The notes under the pieces are model-generated. The model did not search any database. It had not been told where the DNA came from and saw only the letters and a program-made list of their open reading frames with translations. Shown here piece after piece: positions 33,743 through 44,655 of a stretch of DNA of 64,000 nt. The position numbers and the translations under genes are program-made. Source of the stretch: an uncultured Sphingopyxis sp. (GTDB lineage Bacteria; Pseudomonadota; Alphaproteobacteria; Sphingomonadales; Sphingomonadaceae); NCBI RefSeq assembly GCF_900078365.1, contig NZ_LT598653.1, positions 1,984,001 to 2,048,000 of the forward strand. The letters are read 5' to 3'. Positions within the stretch are counted from its first letter, which is position 1. Every line of letters begins with the position of its first letter.

Positions 33743-34131
33743 TCCTTGCAACCCTTTTGGCGCTGGCGGCGGCCGCGCAGGATCCCGAGATCGATTGCGA
33801 CAATGCGATGGCGCAGTTCGAACTCAACGCCTGCGCCTACAAGGAATATGAACGCGCCGACGCTGCGATGAACGCGCAGTGGAAGGTGACGGCCGCGCGC
33901 ATGAAGGAAATCGACGCCGATTTCGACCGCTCGCAGGACAACCGCCCCGGCTATTTCGATACGCTCCTCGCCGCGCAGCGCGCGTGGCTGACCTATCGCG
34001 ACCAGCATTGCGCCAGCGAAGGCTACACGATGCGCGGCGGGTCGGCCGAGCCGATGGTCATCAGCGGGTGCCAGACCCAGTTGACGGAAGCGCGTACCAA
34101 GCAACTCCAAGAGCTTATCGCGGAGTATTGA
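33739..34131 (+). CDS. LprI-family (DUF1311) secreted protein
   Basis: A 130-residue protein that overlaps bioB by 4 bp. A short hydrophobic N-terminus (ILATLLALAAAAQ) is a likely signal peptide. The C-rich core (DCDNAMAQFELNACAYKEY, then DQHCASEG and ISGCQTQL) fits the lysozyme-inhibitor LprI / DUF1311 group. It is expected in the periplasm. Its role in this operon is unclear. Confidence 0.82.
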   Translation: MILATLLALAAAAQDPEIDCDNAMAQFELNACAYKEYERADAAMNAQWKVTAARMKEIDADFDRSQDNRPGYFDTLLAAQRAWLTYRDQHCASEGYTMRGGSAEPMVISGCQTQLTEARTKQLQELIAEY

Positions 34132-34170
34132 TATGTTTGTCAAAAAGGCGATGCGGATGGGGGTACCAGG

Positions 34171-34538
34171 GTGAGCAACCGAGTATGTGCGCTTGCGATC
34201 GTTAGCGCCGCCTTTTTGATCGCATCGGACGCGATGGCCTGCATCCCCTCCTCCCCGGAACAGGATCGGAAGCACAGCGATGTGATTGCCGAGGGCACTT
34301 TCGTCATCGATTCCCGGGAGCGCGGCGAAGGCCACATCGAGGCCAGTCGCACGTTAAAGGGCTCTCGTAAAAAGACTTACCAGGTCCGATGGGACTCGGA
34401 TGCTTTGCCCGAGGAGCTTCCTGACTGCGGAGTGGAAGTGTCTGCTTCTGGCTCGTTCGAAGGTTTTAGCCTGAAAAAGCTAGAGGCAGGGACATATCGC
34501 CTAACCGGTCGGTGGCAGCTCGAAAAGAAAGATCGCTA

Positions 34539-34539
<1 letters not shown>
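34171..34539 (+). CDS. Small secreted protein of unknown function
   Basis: A 122-residue protein with a GTG start at 34171 and a signal peptide ending near SDAMA; the next residues include a cysteine (ACIPSS). A second cysteine is in LPDCGVEV, so one disulfide is possible. The base composition is visibly less GC-rich than the neighbours, which suggests recent acquisition. The stop TAA shares its last base with the pccA ATG (TAATG), so it is coupled to pccA. No family is recognised. Confidence 0.65.
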
Positions 34540-36577
<2,038 letters not shown>

Positions 36578-36586
36578 CCCATTTTC

Positions 36587-36657
36587 GTCATTCCCGCGCA
36601 GGCGGAAATCCAGCTAAGGCAGCGATGAAGCTGGATTCCCGCGTGCGCGGGAATGAC
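36587..36657. repeat. Palindromic repeat (GTCATTCCCGC family, variant)
   Basis: The arms GTCATTCCCGCGCAGGCGG and CCCGCGTGCGCGGGAATGAC surround ATCCAGCT/AGCTGGAT. It lies between pccA and csaA, 10 bp after the pccA stop. Confidence 0.8.
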
Positions 36658-36668
36658 GGAGATTTGAA

Positions 36669-37040
36669 ATGCACGTAAATCACGATGCCGACGCAGTCGC
36701 CGCATCCGAAATCGCCTTCGACGACTTCCTGCGCGTCGACATCCGCATCGGCACGATTGTCGAAGCGGAGCCCTTTCCCGAAGCCCGCAAGCCCGCGTTC
36801 AAGCTGAAGATCGACTTCGGCCCCGCGATCGGGGTGAAGAAGAGCAGCGCGCAAATCTTCGACCGTTATGCGATCGAGGACCTGCCGGGGCGGCAGGTCG
36901 CCGCGGTGGTCAATTTTCCGCCACGCCAGATCGGCAAATTCATGTCCGAGGTGCTGACGCTGGGCTTCGCCGACGCGGAAGGCGCCGTGATCCTGTTCGC
37001 GCCTGACCGGAAAGTGCCGAACGGTTCACGATTGTTCTAG
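36669..37040 (+). CDS. csaA: CsaA-type tRNA-binding chaperone
   Basis: A 123-residue OB-fold protein. FDDFLRVDIRIGTIVEAE and the C-terminal VLTLGFADAEGAVIL match CsaA, a small homodimeric tRNA-binding protein with chaperone-like activity linked to protein export in Bacillus. The start at ATG 36669 is the one that fits family length. Its role in alphaproteobacteria is not established. Confidence 0.9.
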   Translation: MHVNHDADAVAASEIAFDDFLRVDIRIGTIVEAEPFPEARKPAFKLKIDFGPAIGVKKSSAQIFDRYAIEDLPGRQVAAVVNFPPRQIGKFMSEVLTLGFADAEGAVILFAPDRKVPNGSRLF

Positions 37041-37091
37041 CGGATCGTGGGTGGCCGCTTCGGGGTGGGAAGCGGACAAACCCAATCGTTC

Positions 37092-37168
37092 GTCATTCCC
37101 GCGAAAGCGGGAACCCAGTCTGGGGTCAGCCTACGCATGCTCTGGGTCCCCGCTTTCGCGGGGATGAC
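37092..37168. repeat. Palindromic repeat (GTCATTCCCGCGAAAGCGGGAACCCAG family)
   Basis: The arms GTCATTCCCGCGAAAGCGGG and CCCCGCTTTCGCGGGGATGAC match the copies at 4028 and 55565. Confidence 0.85.
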
Positions 37169-37215
37169 GAAGTAAAAGGTGGGCGACGGCTGGTTTCGGT
37201 CGGTTTCAGCCCCTC

Positions 37216-37289
37216 GTCATCCCGGACTTGATCCGGGATCCATTCTTTCCACGCTGCGTGAATGGACCCCGGATCAAGTCCGGGGTGAC
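37216..37289. repeat. Palindromic repeat (GTCATCCCGGACTTGATCCGGG family)
   Basis: The arms GTCATCCCGGACTTGATCCG and CGGATCAAGTCCGGGGTGAC are the second copy of the family at 27761. Confidence 0.88.
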
Positions 37290-37342
37290 GATGAAACATA
37301 GGTCCGCTCCCGGTCGAAACCTTCCGTGCCCGCCGGCGCCCC

Positions 37343-38110
37343 TCAATCCTCCACCAGCGCCACCGCCCGGATCCACCCCGCGCTCGCGCGCTCGATCTTC
37401 ACCGGAAAGCAGCTGAAGGTGAAGCCCGTCGCCGGGATCGCCGCGAGGTTGGTCAGCTTCTCGATCTGGTAATAGGGCTTGATCCGCCCCGCCTTGTGCC
37501 CTTCCCAGATGATCGACGGATCGCGCGTTTCGGCCCAGCGCCGCGCGGTGTGGCTGAACGGCGCGTCCCAGCTCCACGCGTCGGTGCCGACGACCTGCAC
37601 GCCGCGTGTCGTCAGATAAAGCGTCGCCTCGGCGCCCATGCCGCAGCCCTGATCGGTGAAATTGTCGGTGCCGTAGATCGCGCCCGACTGGACGAGCACG
37701 ATGTCGAGCGGCTGGAGATCGTGCCCGATCCGCGCCAGTTCGGCCTCGACCTCGGCGCCGCCGACGACATGGCCGTGCGGGCGATCCGAAAAGTCGAGCT
37801 TCACGCCGGGGCGGAAGAAAAGGTCGAGCGGCGCCTCGTCGATCGACGGGGCGGGCGCGGCGCCGCTGTCGGTCGTCGAGTGATAATGCCAGGGCGCATC
37901 CATATGCGTGCCGTTGTGGGTGCTCAGCGACAGCATCTCGACCGCCCAACCTTCGCCGTCGGGCAAATCCTCGCGCGTCAGCCCCGGAAAGAACATCGCG
38001 ATCTGCTCCCACGTATTCTCGTGGGTCATATAGGTGATGCTGGGCCGCATCACCGGCGGGTCGGATATGACGTCGTTGGTGATCGGGATCGAAAGGTCGA
38101 TGAACTGCAT
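37343..38110 (-). CDS. Cyclase family protein (kynurenine formamidase-like)
   Basis: A 255-residue protein of the cyclase/KynB superfamily of metal-dependent hydrolases. The metal-binding signature HNGTHMDAPWHY is at 65-76. The fold is alpha/beta with a C-terminal catalytic region. KynB opens the N-formylkynurenine ring in tryptophan breakdown, but this family also includes hydrolases of other cyclic amides, and no kyn neighbours are present. Activity is therefore uncertain. Confidence 0.85.
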   Translation of the reverse strand: MQFIDLSIPITNDVISDPPVMRPSITYMTHENTWEQIAMFFPGLTREDLPDGEGWAVEMLSLSTHNGTHMDAPWHYHSTTDSGAAPAPSIDEAPLDLFFRPGVKLDFSDRPHGHVVGGAEVEAELARIGHDLQPLDIVLVQSGAIYGTDNFTDQGCGMGAEATLYLTTRGVQVVGTDAWSWDAPFSHTARRWAETRDPSIIWEGHKAGRIKPYYQIEKLTNLAAIPATGFTFSCFPVKIERASAGWIRAVALVED

Positions 38111-38214
38111 GGGGCCAGTCTGCCACCGGAATGACGCTACGCCAAGAAGGCTTGCGCACCGTCCGGCGCCCGCTAGAGATGGCGCAAAGCCCGTTCAGGG
38201 GCAGGGGAGAGCAT

Positions 38215-39840
38215 ATGACCGACGCAGCCGCCGTCGCCGACCATGGCGCGGGCTATCAGCCGACCGCGAAAGATATCCGCATGGTCATCGCCGCATCGTC
38301 GGCGGGAACGATCTTCGAATGGTATGATTTCTTCATCTACGGCACGCTTGCGGCGATCATCGGCAAGGCTTTCTTCCCCAGCGACAATGCGACGCTCGAA
38401 ATATTGCTCGTCTGGGCGGGTTTCGCGGTCGGTTTCGGCTTCCGCCCGCTGGGCGCGGTGCTCTTCGGCTTCCTCGGCGACCGGCTCGGGCGCAAATATA
38501 CCTTCCTCGTCACCGTCACGCTGATGGGCATCGCGACCGCCGGGGTCGGCATGATCCCGTCGGCGGCGACGATCGGCATCGCCGCGCCGATCATCGTCAT
38601 CCTGCTCCGCATCCTTCAGGGGCTCGCGCTCGGCGGCGAATATGGCGGGGCGGCGATCTATGTCGCCGAACATTCACCGCCCGGAAAGCGCGGTTTCTAT
38701 ACCAGCTTCATCCAGGCGAGCGTCGTCGGCGGCTTCGTCTTGAGCCTGATCGTCGTGCTCGGCTGCAAGGCGCTGATGTCCGATGCGCTGTGGGAAAGCT
38801 GGGGCTGGCGCGTGCCCTTCCTGCTCTCGCTGATCCTGCTCGCCATTTCGCTCTGGATGCGGCTCAAACTCTCTGAAAGCCCGGTGTTCCAGGCGATGAA
38901 GCGCGAGGGCGAGCTGGCCCGGAACCCGCTCAAGGAGAGCTTCACCTATCCGGGCAATCCGCGCCGCATCTTCATCGCGCTGTTCGGCATCGCCGCGGGC
39001 CTGACGGTCATCTGGTACACCGCGATGTTCTCGGGCCTGTCGTTCCTGAAAGGGCCGATGAAGGTCGAGGACACCGCCGCCGAGATCATCGTCGGCCTCG
39101 CCGCCGCGCTCGGCATGGGCTTCTTCATCTGGGCCGGGAAACTCTCCGACCGCGTCGGCCGCAAGAAGCCGATCGTCTGGGGCTATGGCGCGACGCTGCT
39201 GCTGCTCTTCCCGTTCTTCTGGTGGATGGGCAGCGTCGGCAACCCCGCGCTGTCGGCCGCCGCTGCGCGGGCGCCGGTGACCGTGACGGGTTCGCAATGC
39301 AGCTTCGATCCGTTCGCGCAGAAACAGGCGACGGCATGCGGCCGCACGCTCGGCGAACTGACGAAGCTCGGCGTGCCCTATACGGTCGCCCAGACCGACA
39401 GCGGTTTCGACAGCGTCACCATCCGCATCGGAAACCGCGAGGTCGCGAGCGAGGAGCCCGAACTGCTCCAACCCGCGCTGGAGGCGATGGGCTATGATTT
39501 CGCGAAGCAGGTGCCGAACGCCGGCGGCATCGCCGTGATCTTCCTCGCGCTTCTCGGGCTCAGCGCGCTGTCGGGCTTCACCTATGGCCCCGTCGCGGCG
39601 CTGCTTTCGGAGATGTTTCCGCCGCATGTCCGCTATTCGTCGCTGTCGATCCCCTATCATCTCGGCACCGGCTATTTCGGCGGCTTCCTGCCGCTGATCG
39701 CGAGCTTCATCGTCGCGAAGACCGGCAACGCCTATGCCGGGCTCTGGTATACCTGGGGGGTCGTCCTCGTCGCTTTCCTCGTCACCGCCTTCATGCTGAA
39801 GGACCCGGTCGAGGGGCAATGGGACAAGCCTGCCGCCTGA
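38215..39840 (+). CDS. MFS transporter, metabolite:H+ symporter (MHS/ProP-like) type
   Basis: A 541-residue membrane protein with about 12 helices. The loop 2-3 motif GDRLGRKYT and the N-terminal SSAGTIFEWYDFFIYG block are typical of MHS family transporters such as ProP and KgtP. A long extramembrane insert of about 90 residues (about 345-440, starting after WWMGSVGN) separates two helices in the second half, with a cysteine pair. ATG 38215 has AGGGGAG upstream. Probable substrates are dicarboxylates or osmolytes, not determined here. Confidence 0.88.
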   Translation: MTDAAAVADHGAGYQPTAKDIRMVIAASSAGTIFEWYDFFIYGTLAAIIGKAFFPSDNATLEILLVWAGFAVGFGFRPLGAVLFGFLGDRLGRKYTFLVTVTLMGIATAGVGMIPSAATIGIAAPIIVILLRILQGLALGGEYGGAAIYVAEHSPPGKRGFYTSFIQASVVGGFVLSLIVVLGCKALMSDALWESWGWRVPFLLSLILLAISLWMRLKLSESPVFQAMKREGELARNPLKESFTYPGNPRRIFIALFGIAAGLTVIWYTAMFSGLSFLKGPMKVEDTAAEIIVGLAAALGMGFFIWAGKLSDRVGRKKPIVWGYGATLLLLFPFFWWMGSVGNPALSAAAARAPVTVTGSQCSFDPFAQKQATACGRTLGELTKLGVPYTVAQTDSGFDSVTIRIGNREVASEEPELLQPALEAMGYDFAKQVPNAGGIAVIFLALLGLSALSGFTYGPVAALLSEMFPPHVRYSSLSIPYHLGTGYFGGFLPLIASFIVAKTGNAYAGLWYTWGVVLVAFLVTAFMLKDPVEGQWDKPAA

Positions 39841-39884
39841 TCGCCCCATTGGCGGAGGCAGCCAAGCCGTATAGGGGCGAAGGG

Positions 39885-40931
39885 ATGATCGCCGTTCCCT
39901 CGCCGCTTCGCCTCCGCCTGTCTTCGGGGGCTCTCGTCGCCAACTGGCGCTGGCTCGCCGCGCAAAGCCGCAGTGCGGCGTGCGGTGCTGCGATCAAGGC
40001 CGACGCCTATGGCCTCGGCGCGCGCGAGGTGATGCGGCATCTTGCCGCCGCCGGATGCCGCGATTTCTTCGTCGCGACCTGGGCCGAGGCCGCGGCGCTG
40101 ACGCCCTTGCCGGAAGGCGTATCGCTTTCGGTCTTCCACGGCGCCGGCGCGCGCGACATGATCGCCGCGCGTACGCTTCCCGCGCGCCCCGTGCTCGGCA
40201 GTCTGGAGCAGGTCGCGCGCTGGCGCGAGGCGGGCGAGGGGCGTCCGTGCGACGTGATGATCGATACCGGGATGAACCGCCTCGGCCTTCGCGTCGAAGA
40301 GACGGCCGGCGGCGCGCTCGACGGGCTGAGTATCGAAACGCTGCTCAGCCATCTCGCTTCGGCTGACGAGGACAGCGCGCAAAATGCGCGGCAACTCGCG
40401 GTGTTCCGCGAGGTTCGGCAGGCAGTCCCTGCCCGGCGCTACAGCCTCGCGAACAGCGCCGGCATCTGCCTCGGCGCCGATTATGCGTTCGATCTGACCC
40501 GCCCCGGAATCGCACTCTATGGCGGCATTCCGCGCCGCGAGGCCGCGGGCCATATCCGGCAAGTCGCCTTTCCCGAGGCGCGCATCCTGCAGGTGCGCGA
40601 GGTGCGGCAGGGCGAAACGGTCGGCTATGGCGCGACCTGGACCGCGCCACGCGACGCCCGGGTCGCCATCGCGAACATGGGCTATGCCGACGGCTATCTG
40701 CGCTGTCACGCGGGGTCGGGCGGCGCGACATGGCAGGGCTGCGCGCTGCCGCTGATCGGCCGCGTGTCGATGGACCTGACCGCCTTCGATGTCAGCGACG
40801 CCGGCGCTGTCGAAGAAGGCGACTGGCTCACGCTCGACTATGATCCGCCATCGACGGCAGCGCGCAGCGGCTTGTCGCAATATGAGCTGCTGACCGGGTT
40901 GGGGGCGCGGTTCGAGCGCGCTTGGGTTTAG
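39885..40931 (+). CDS. alr: Alanine racemase
   Basis: A 348-residue fold-III PLP enzyme making D-alanine for peptidoglycan. The PLP lysine is K38 in AIKADAYGLG. The opposing tyrosine lies in VGYGATW. RPGIALYG and the C-terminal GRVSMDLTAFD are intact. ATG 39885 follows AAGGG; a frame from 39819 overlaps the transporter and lacks family similarity at its start. It lies 44 bp after the transporter stop. Confidence 0.95.
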   Translation: MIAVPSPLRLRLSSGALVANWRWLAAQSRSAACGAAIKADAYGLGAREVMRHLAAAGCRDFFVATWAEAAALTPLPEGVSLSVFHGAGARDMIAARTLPARPVLGSLEQVARWREAGEGRPCDVMIDTGMNRLGLRVEETAGGALDGLSIETLLSHLASADEDSAQNARQLAVFREVRQAVPARRYSLANSAGICLGADYAFDLTRPGIALYGGIPRREAAGHIRQVAFPEARILQVREVRQGETVGYGATWTAPRDARVAIANMGYADGYLRCHAGSGGATWQGCALPLIGRVSMDLTAFDVSDAGAVEEGDWLTLDYDPPSTAARSGLSQYELLTGLGARFERAWV

Positions 40932-40961
40932 AACTGGCGAGACAAGAACGCAGCTATGAGC

Positions 40962-40994
40962 AAAAAAAGACCGCCTTCCCAAAGGAAGGCGGTC
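40962..40994 (-). terminator. Intrinsic terminator of the TonB-dependent receptor gene
   Basis: An 11-bp perfect stem, GACCGCCTTCC (40969-40979) / GGAAGGCGGTC (40984-40994), with loop CAAA. In the minus-strand transcript it is followed by a run of seven T (40968-40962). It begins 22 bp after the receptor stop. The stem could also stop alr from the other side. Confidence 0.9.
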
Positions 40995-41016
40995 GATTTC
41001 GTTATGCCGAATTGGA

Positions 41017-44000
41017 TTACCAGCTGGCCTTGATGCCCGCGTAGAAGTAGCGGCCAAAGGTGTCGTAGGGATCACCGCCCGCCGTGCCGAGCAAGCCCAG
41101 CGGCGGCTGCTTATCGAACGCATTGTCGACGCCGATGTAGAAGTCGAACTTGTTGTCGATTTCCAAGTTAGCGCGCAAGTTATGGTATAGCGCATCCGGG
41201 TAATAAATCCGCGGATAGGCGTCGGCATTCGTCGGCGGCAGAGTGACAATCGCTCCAGGAATGCAGGATCCGCCGCCAGGGATCGTTCCATCGGCGGGGC
41301 AGGCTCCCTTGTATGAATTCTGCGTTTCCCAAGTGCCGATCGTCTGCTTGCCGATATACCGTACGGACCAACTGAGATCGAGCGCGCCGAAGTCATAGTT
41401 GATGCTTGCATTAGCGGCCCAACGGGGGTCGCCAAGTTCGCTCATCTGACGGTTCGGCGCTTCCGGATTCGTCGGGTCAGTGTAATTGTCCAGACGCATC
41501 AGATAAGTGGCAATCGCGCGGAACGACAAACGATGACCATTGTCGAAGGTACGACGATAGGCAAGATCGAAGTCGATACCTTCGGTCTTCTGCGCTGCAA
41601 AGTTTACACCGCCAGAAATCACGGCACCATTCTGCTGATCGAAAAAGCCGGTCGCCTCGCGATTAACCGTCGCACAGAACGGATTGTCGATACCCGTCGC
41701 GCTGTCATAGCAGAGATTGATAATTGTCTGCGCAGACAGAGCCGAGATAAGGCTTTTCACCTTGATCTTGTAATAGTCGACGGTGAAGTTGAAGCCCGGC
41801 AGGAAGCTCGGCTCGATAACGGCACCAAGCGTGAGGCTCTTGCCGATTTCGTTTTGCAGCGTCGGGTTTCCGCCTGAACGGTAGCTTGTCGACGAGGTTC
41901 GTGCGATACAATTGACCCAAGGATCCCCCACTTCGCGCTGATCTTCCGGGAAGCTGGTGCCGGCGCAGGCAGCTGCCGACGCGGCGTCGAACACCGTAGG
42001 AACGCCAGCCGCGGCGCAGTTTGCGACGCGATTCGGATCATTAGTGATATTCGCGCTGTCGCACGGATCGCTCAGTTGAGCGAAGTTCTGGCTGAACGGC
42101 GAATAAAGGTCGCTCTGCGTGGGCGTGCGAACCGATTTCGCATAAGCCGCCCGGAGCCGGATATCCGGGATCGGCGCATAGAGACCTTGCACATTATAAG
42201 CCCAGACCGTGCCAGCCGACGTATTATAGTCGGAGACTCGGGCGGCTGCGCTGATCGTCAGTTCTTCCGCCAGCGGCACGTTGGCTAGCAACGGAACGCT
42301 GACTTCGGCAAAGGCTTCCTTCACCGACAATTTGGGCGGAGTGAACGGCTGGATTGCGTTCAGGAACGTACCACCGCTCGCGGTCAGATCATCATAGACC
42401 GAAGACGCCTTTTCTTCGCGATACTCGCCGCCAAGCGCGAAGCCGATAGGACCACCCGGCAGTTCGAACAACTGAGACAGATCGCCGGCAACGCTGGCCG
42501 TCGCGACAAACTCCTCGGCTTTTTCTTTCCGCAACGCTGTAGTGTTGACAAAGTCCAAAGCCGCCTGGCTTGGGGCGCCATAGCCAAACACATTGATCGG
42601 GACGCAGTCAGGGCGATCATTTGTCGGATCCGCATCAGCATTAACGCGGCAGACAATCTGACCGTTGGTGTTGCGAACCGAGTCGATTGCGAGCAGGAAG
42701 CCATCGAGATTGCCCTGTTCGTCGAACAGGACGAGGTTGTTCAGCGACTTCATCGAAGATTCGAAACGACCATAGTTCAGGGCGATTTCATATTCCCAGT
42801 CGTCATTGAACGTACCCTCGACCCCGGCGACAACTCGGTAGGTTTCGCGCTTGTGCTTTTCACCGCGGCCACCGAAGTCCGGGTTGAAGCGCGAAATGGT
42901 GAATGGTGTCGCATCCGGTGCCGCGCCGCACACGCCATAGGATGACAATGTGCTGAAAGCCTGCGTGGTAAGGAAGGGGTTGTCGCAGCGCAGTTCGGGA
43001 ATGGCGTCGAACTGTTCCTGAGTCGTGGCGAAGAAACCCGCCAACGAGCCCTGGAAGAAGCTCGGCTGTCCTTCCTGGATAGCGTCGACGCGCACATATT
43101 TTGCTTCGATGAAAGGACGGAAGGCATCGCTGACATCATAATGTGCGAGCAAGTTAACTGCGTAGCGTTTCAAGCCGGCTGCAAGCTGGCCAGTATTGCG
43201 AAGCGTCGAACCCTGACCGCCCAGGATGTTCGCCGAGCCGCCGGCTTCGAAGTCGCCGTCGGGAACATCGACAAAAAGATCGCCATTGGGGCCAAAGCGC
43301 AGATATTGGCCAGGACCGACACGGCCGAGCGTGCCGCCATCGGAGATGGAGCCATTTTTGACGCCACAGACAAATTCGGTATCCGTGATACCGTCCGAAC
43401 CGTTCAGTTCGCCACCGGTCGGCTCGACCGTTTGGAACTGGCAGCGCCCTGAGTAGGCACCAGTCAGCTTGTCGCGATCGGTGAAATAGAGCGGGTTCGA
43501 TTCGGCATATTCGGCCGACACCGCGATATTGCCGCGGCCGTCGGCGAAGTTTTTGCCATAGGTGCCGCTGATGAAGACGTTGCCGCGGTCGCCGCGCGAC
43601 GACAGGCCGCCTTGCGCGCGCAGGTTAATCCCTTCGAAATCGCGCTTGGTGATGAAGTTCACCACGCCCGCGACAGCGTCCGAGCCATAGATCGCCGAAT
43701 TGCCGCCCGTGACGATGTCGACGCGCTCCAGCAGGTCGACGGGGATCGTGTTGACGTCGACCAGATAGTCGCCCGGCGAGGCCGTGATGTGACGCTTGCC
43801 GTTGACAAGCACCAGTGTGCGGGACGTGCCGAGACCGCGAAGATCGAGGATGTTGAGGCCGGCTGTGCCGATAAAGCGGGTCGAGTTCCCTTGGCTGAAG
43901 GTCGAGCGCAGCGAAGGGAGGTCGTTAAGCGCGTCGCCCAGCGAAACGTCACCCGTGTCGGTCAGTTCGCTGACGTCGACCGAGGTGAGCGGCACAGGTG

Positions 44001-44175
44001 AGTCGAGCGTCGGGCGCACAATGCGCGAGCCGGTGACGACGATCGAACGTTCGGTATTGTCATCGGTTGCTTCGGCGGTGTCTGCCGGAGCGGTGTCCTG
44101 CGCCAGCACGGGCTGGCTTACCGATATAGCCACTGCAAAGGCAGCAGCACCCAGAAACAGGTGCGACTTATTCAT
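41017..44175 (-). CDS. TonB-dependent receptor
   Basis: A 1052-residue outer-membrane receptor. The signal peptide ends near QPVLAQ. A plug domain (about 50-180) includes SIVVTGSRI, LDLRGLGTSRTLVLVNGKR and ERVDIVTGGNSAIYGSDAVAG. A 22-strand barrel follows and ends in YFYAGIKASW with the C-terminal aromatic. ATG 44175 follows GGGGAG; the longer frame upstream is not family-like. The gene is less GC-rich than its neighbours. It stands alone with its own terminator. Substrate is unknown; siderophores, sugars and other large solutes are possible. Confidence 0.9.
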   Translation of the reverse strand: MNKSHLFLGAAAFAVAISVSQPVLAQDTAPADTAEATDDNTERSIVVTGSRIVRPTLDSPVPLTSVDVSELTDTGDVSLGDALNDLPSLRSTFSQGNSTRFIGTAGLNILDLRGLGTSRTLVLVNGKRHITASPGDYLVDVNTIPVDLLERVDIVTGGNSAIYGSDAVAGVVNFITKRDFEGINLRAQGGLSSRGDRGNVFISGTYGKNFADGRGNIAVSAEYAESNPLYFTDRDKLTGAYSGRCQFQTVEPTGGELNGSDGITDTEFVCGVKNGSISDGGTLGRVGPGQYLRFGPNGDLFVDVPDGDFEAGGSANILGGQGSTLRNTGQLAAGLKRYAVNLLAHYDVSDAFRPFIEAKYVRVDAIQEGQPSFFQGSLAGFFATTQEQFDAIPELRCDNPFLTTQAFSTLSSYGVCGAAPDATPFTISRFNPDFGGRGEKHKRETYRVVAGVEGTFNDDWEYEIALNYGRFESSMKSLNNLVLFDEQGNLDGFLLAIDSVRNTNGQIVCRVNADADPTNDRPDCVPINVFGYGAPSQAALDFVNTTALRKEKAEEFVATASVAGDLSQLFELPGGPIGFALGGEYREEKASSVYDDLTASGGTFLNAIQPFTPPKLSVKEAFAEVSVPLLANVPLAEELTISAAARVSDYNTSAGTVWAYNVQGLYAPIPDIRLRAAYAKSVRTPTQSDLYSPFSQNFAQLSDPCDSANITNDPNRVANCAAAGVPTVFDAASAAACAGTSFPEDQREVGDPWVNCIARTSSTSYRSGGNPTLQNEIGKSLTLGAVIEPSFLPGFNFTVDYYKIKVKSLISALSAQTIINLCYDSATGIDNPFCATVNREATGFFDQQNGAVISGGVNFAAQKTEGIDFDLAYRRTFDNGHRLSFRAIATYLMRLDNYTDPTNPEAPNRQMSELGDPRWAANASINYDFGALDLSWSVRYIGKQTIGTWETQNSYKGACPADGTIPGGGSCIPGAIVTLPPTNADAYPRIYYPDALYHNLRANLEIDNKFDFYIGVDNAFDKQPPLGLLGTAGGDPYDTFGRYFYAGIKASW

Positions 44176-44193
44176 TGATAACTCCCCGGTTGT

Positions 44194-44217
44194 CCGTTCA
44201 AAAAACAAGATGAACGG
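44194..44217 (-). promoter_or_regulatory. 5'-UTR hairpin of the TonB receptor mRNA
   Basis: CCGTTCA (44194-44200) pairs with TGAACGG (44211-44217) over a 10-nt loop, 19 nt upstream of the ATG and just before the GGGGAG ribosome-binding site. It could affect translation or mRNA stability. Confidence 0.35.
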
Positions 44218-44484
44218 ATTGCATTCCAGAAAGACCCAAAAAATTCGAAGCACAAGCCTTCCGTGGCAATTTCTCGACGCAGCCGATTTATGACGCGGTG
44301 CCTGTGATATTTGCGCAACACAAGAGTCGCGAAACGGCAATAGCCTGCGGATAATATGCTTTGCCTGGCGCGACACGAACGAGCGCCGGTGCGCATAACT
44401 GTGGAGGAATATTTCAGAATTGTCGTTACGCCAGAAACTAAATTTCTTATGCCGTCTTTGACCAGCACGAAGGCAGAACGTCTG

Positions 44485-44597
44485 CGTTGCAACGGCGCGG
44501 GCGTCGCCTGCCCACACCCGAAACTGCGCGCGACCGTTGCGACTCGCGGTGGCAGTGCCGCATGTTGCGACGCATCATAATTTGATGCTAATGCGTC
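44485..44597 (+). promoter_or_regulatory. GTTGCRAC repeats and nested inverted repeat upstream of phaR
   Basis: CGTTGCAACG (44485-44494) is a perfect palindrome; GTTGCGAC recurs at 44536 and 44564. GCATCA-TAATT-TGATGC (44572-44588) sits inside GACGCAT...ATGCGTC (44569-44597), 59 bp before the phaR ATG. The TGC-rich words resemble CTGC-N3-GCAG-type PhaR operators. Auto-regulation by PhaR is inferred. Confidence 0.35.
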
Positions 44598-44655
44598 GGC
44601 CTGTCCGGTGCGGCGCGGTCGCCAATGGTTCCGGGATGCAGGAGCGCGGGTGAAA

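Larger units (their letters stand above)
37041..37342. other. Gene-free stretch holding two palindromic repeats
   Basis: About 300 bp between csaA and the convergent cyclase gene. It holds two repeats of different families (37092-37168 and 37216-37289). No small gene or RNA is seen. The repeats may end transcription from both sides. Confidence 0.6.
44176..44655. other. Divergent regulatory region between the TonB receptor and phaR
   Basis: A 480-bp gene-free stretch that is more AT-rich than the window. It carries a 5'-UTR hairpin for the receptor at 44194-44217, three GTTGCRAC words (44486, 44536, 44564), and a nested inverted repeat (44569-44597). No protein or tRNA is seen. Confidence 0.7.

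Noticed and set aside
44176..44517. Longer N-terminus for the TonB receptor
   Set aside because: The open frame extends upstream, but the signal peptide and ribosome-binding site fix the start at 44175; the added residues are not family-like.
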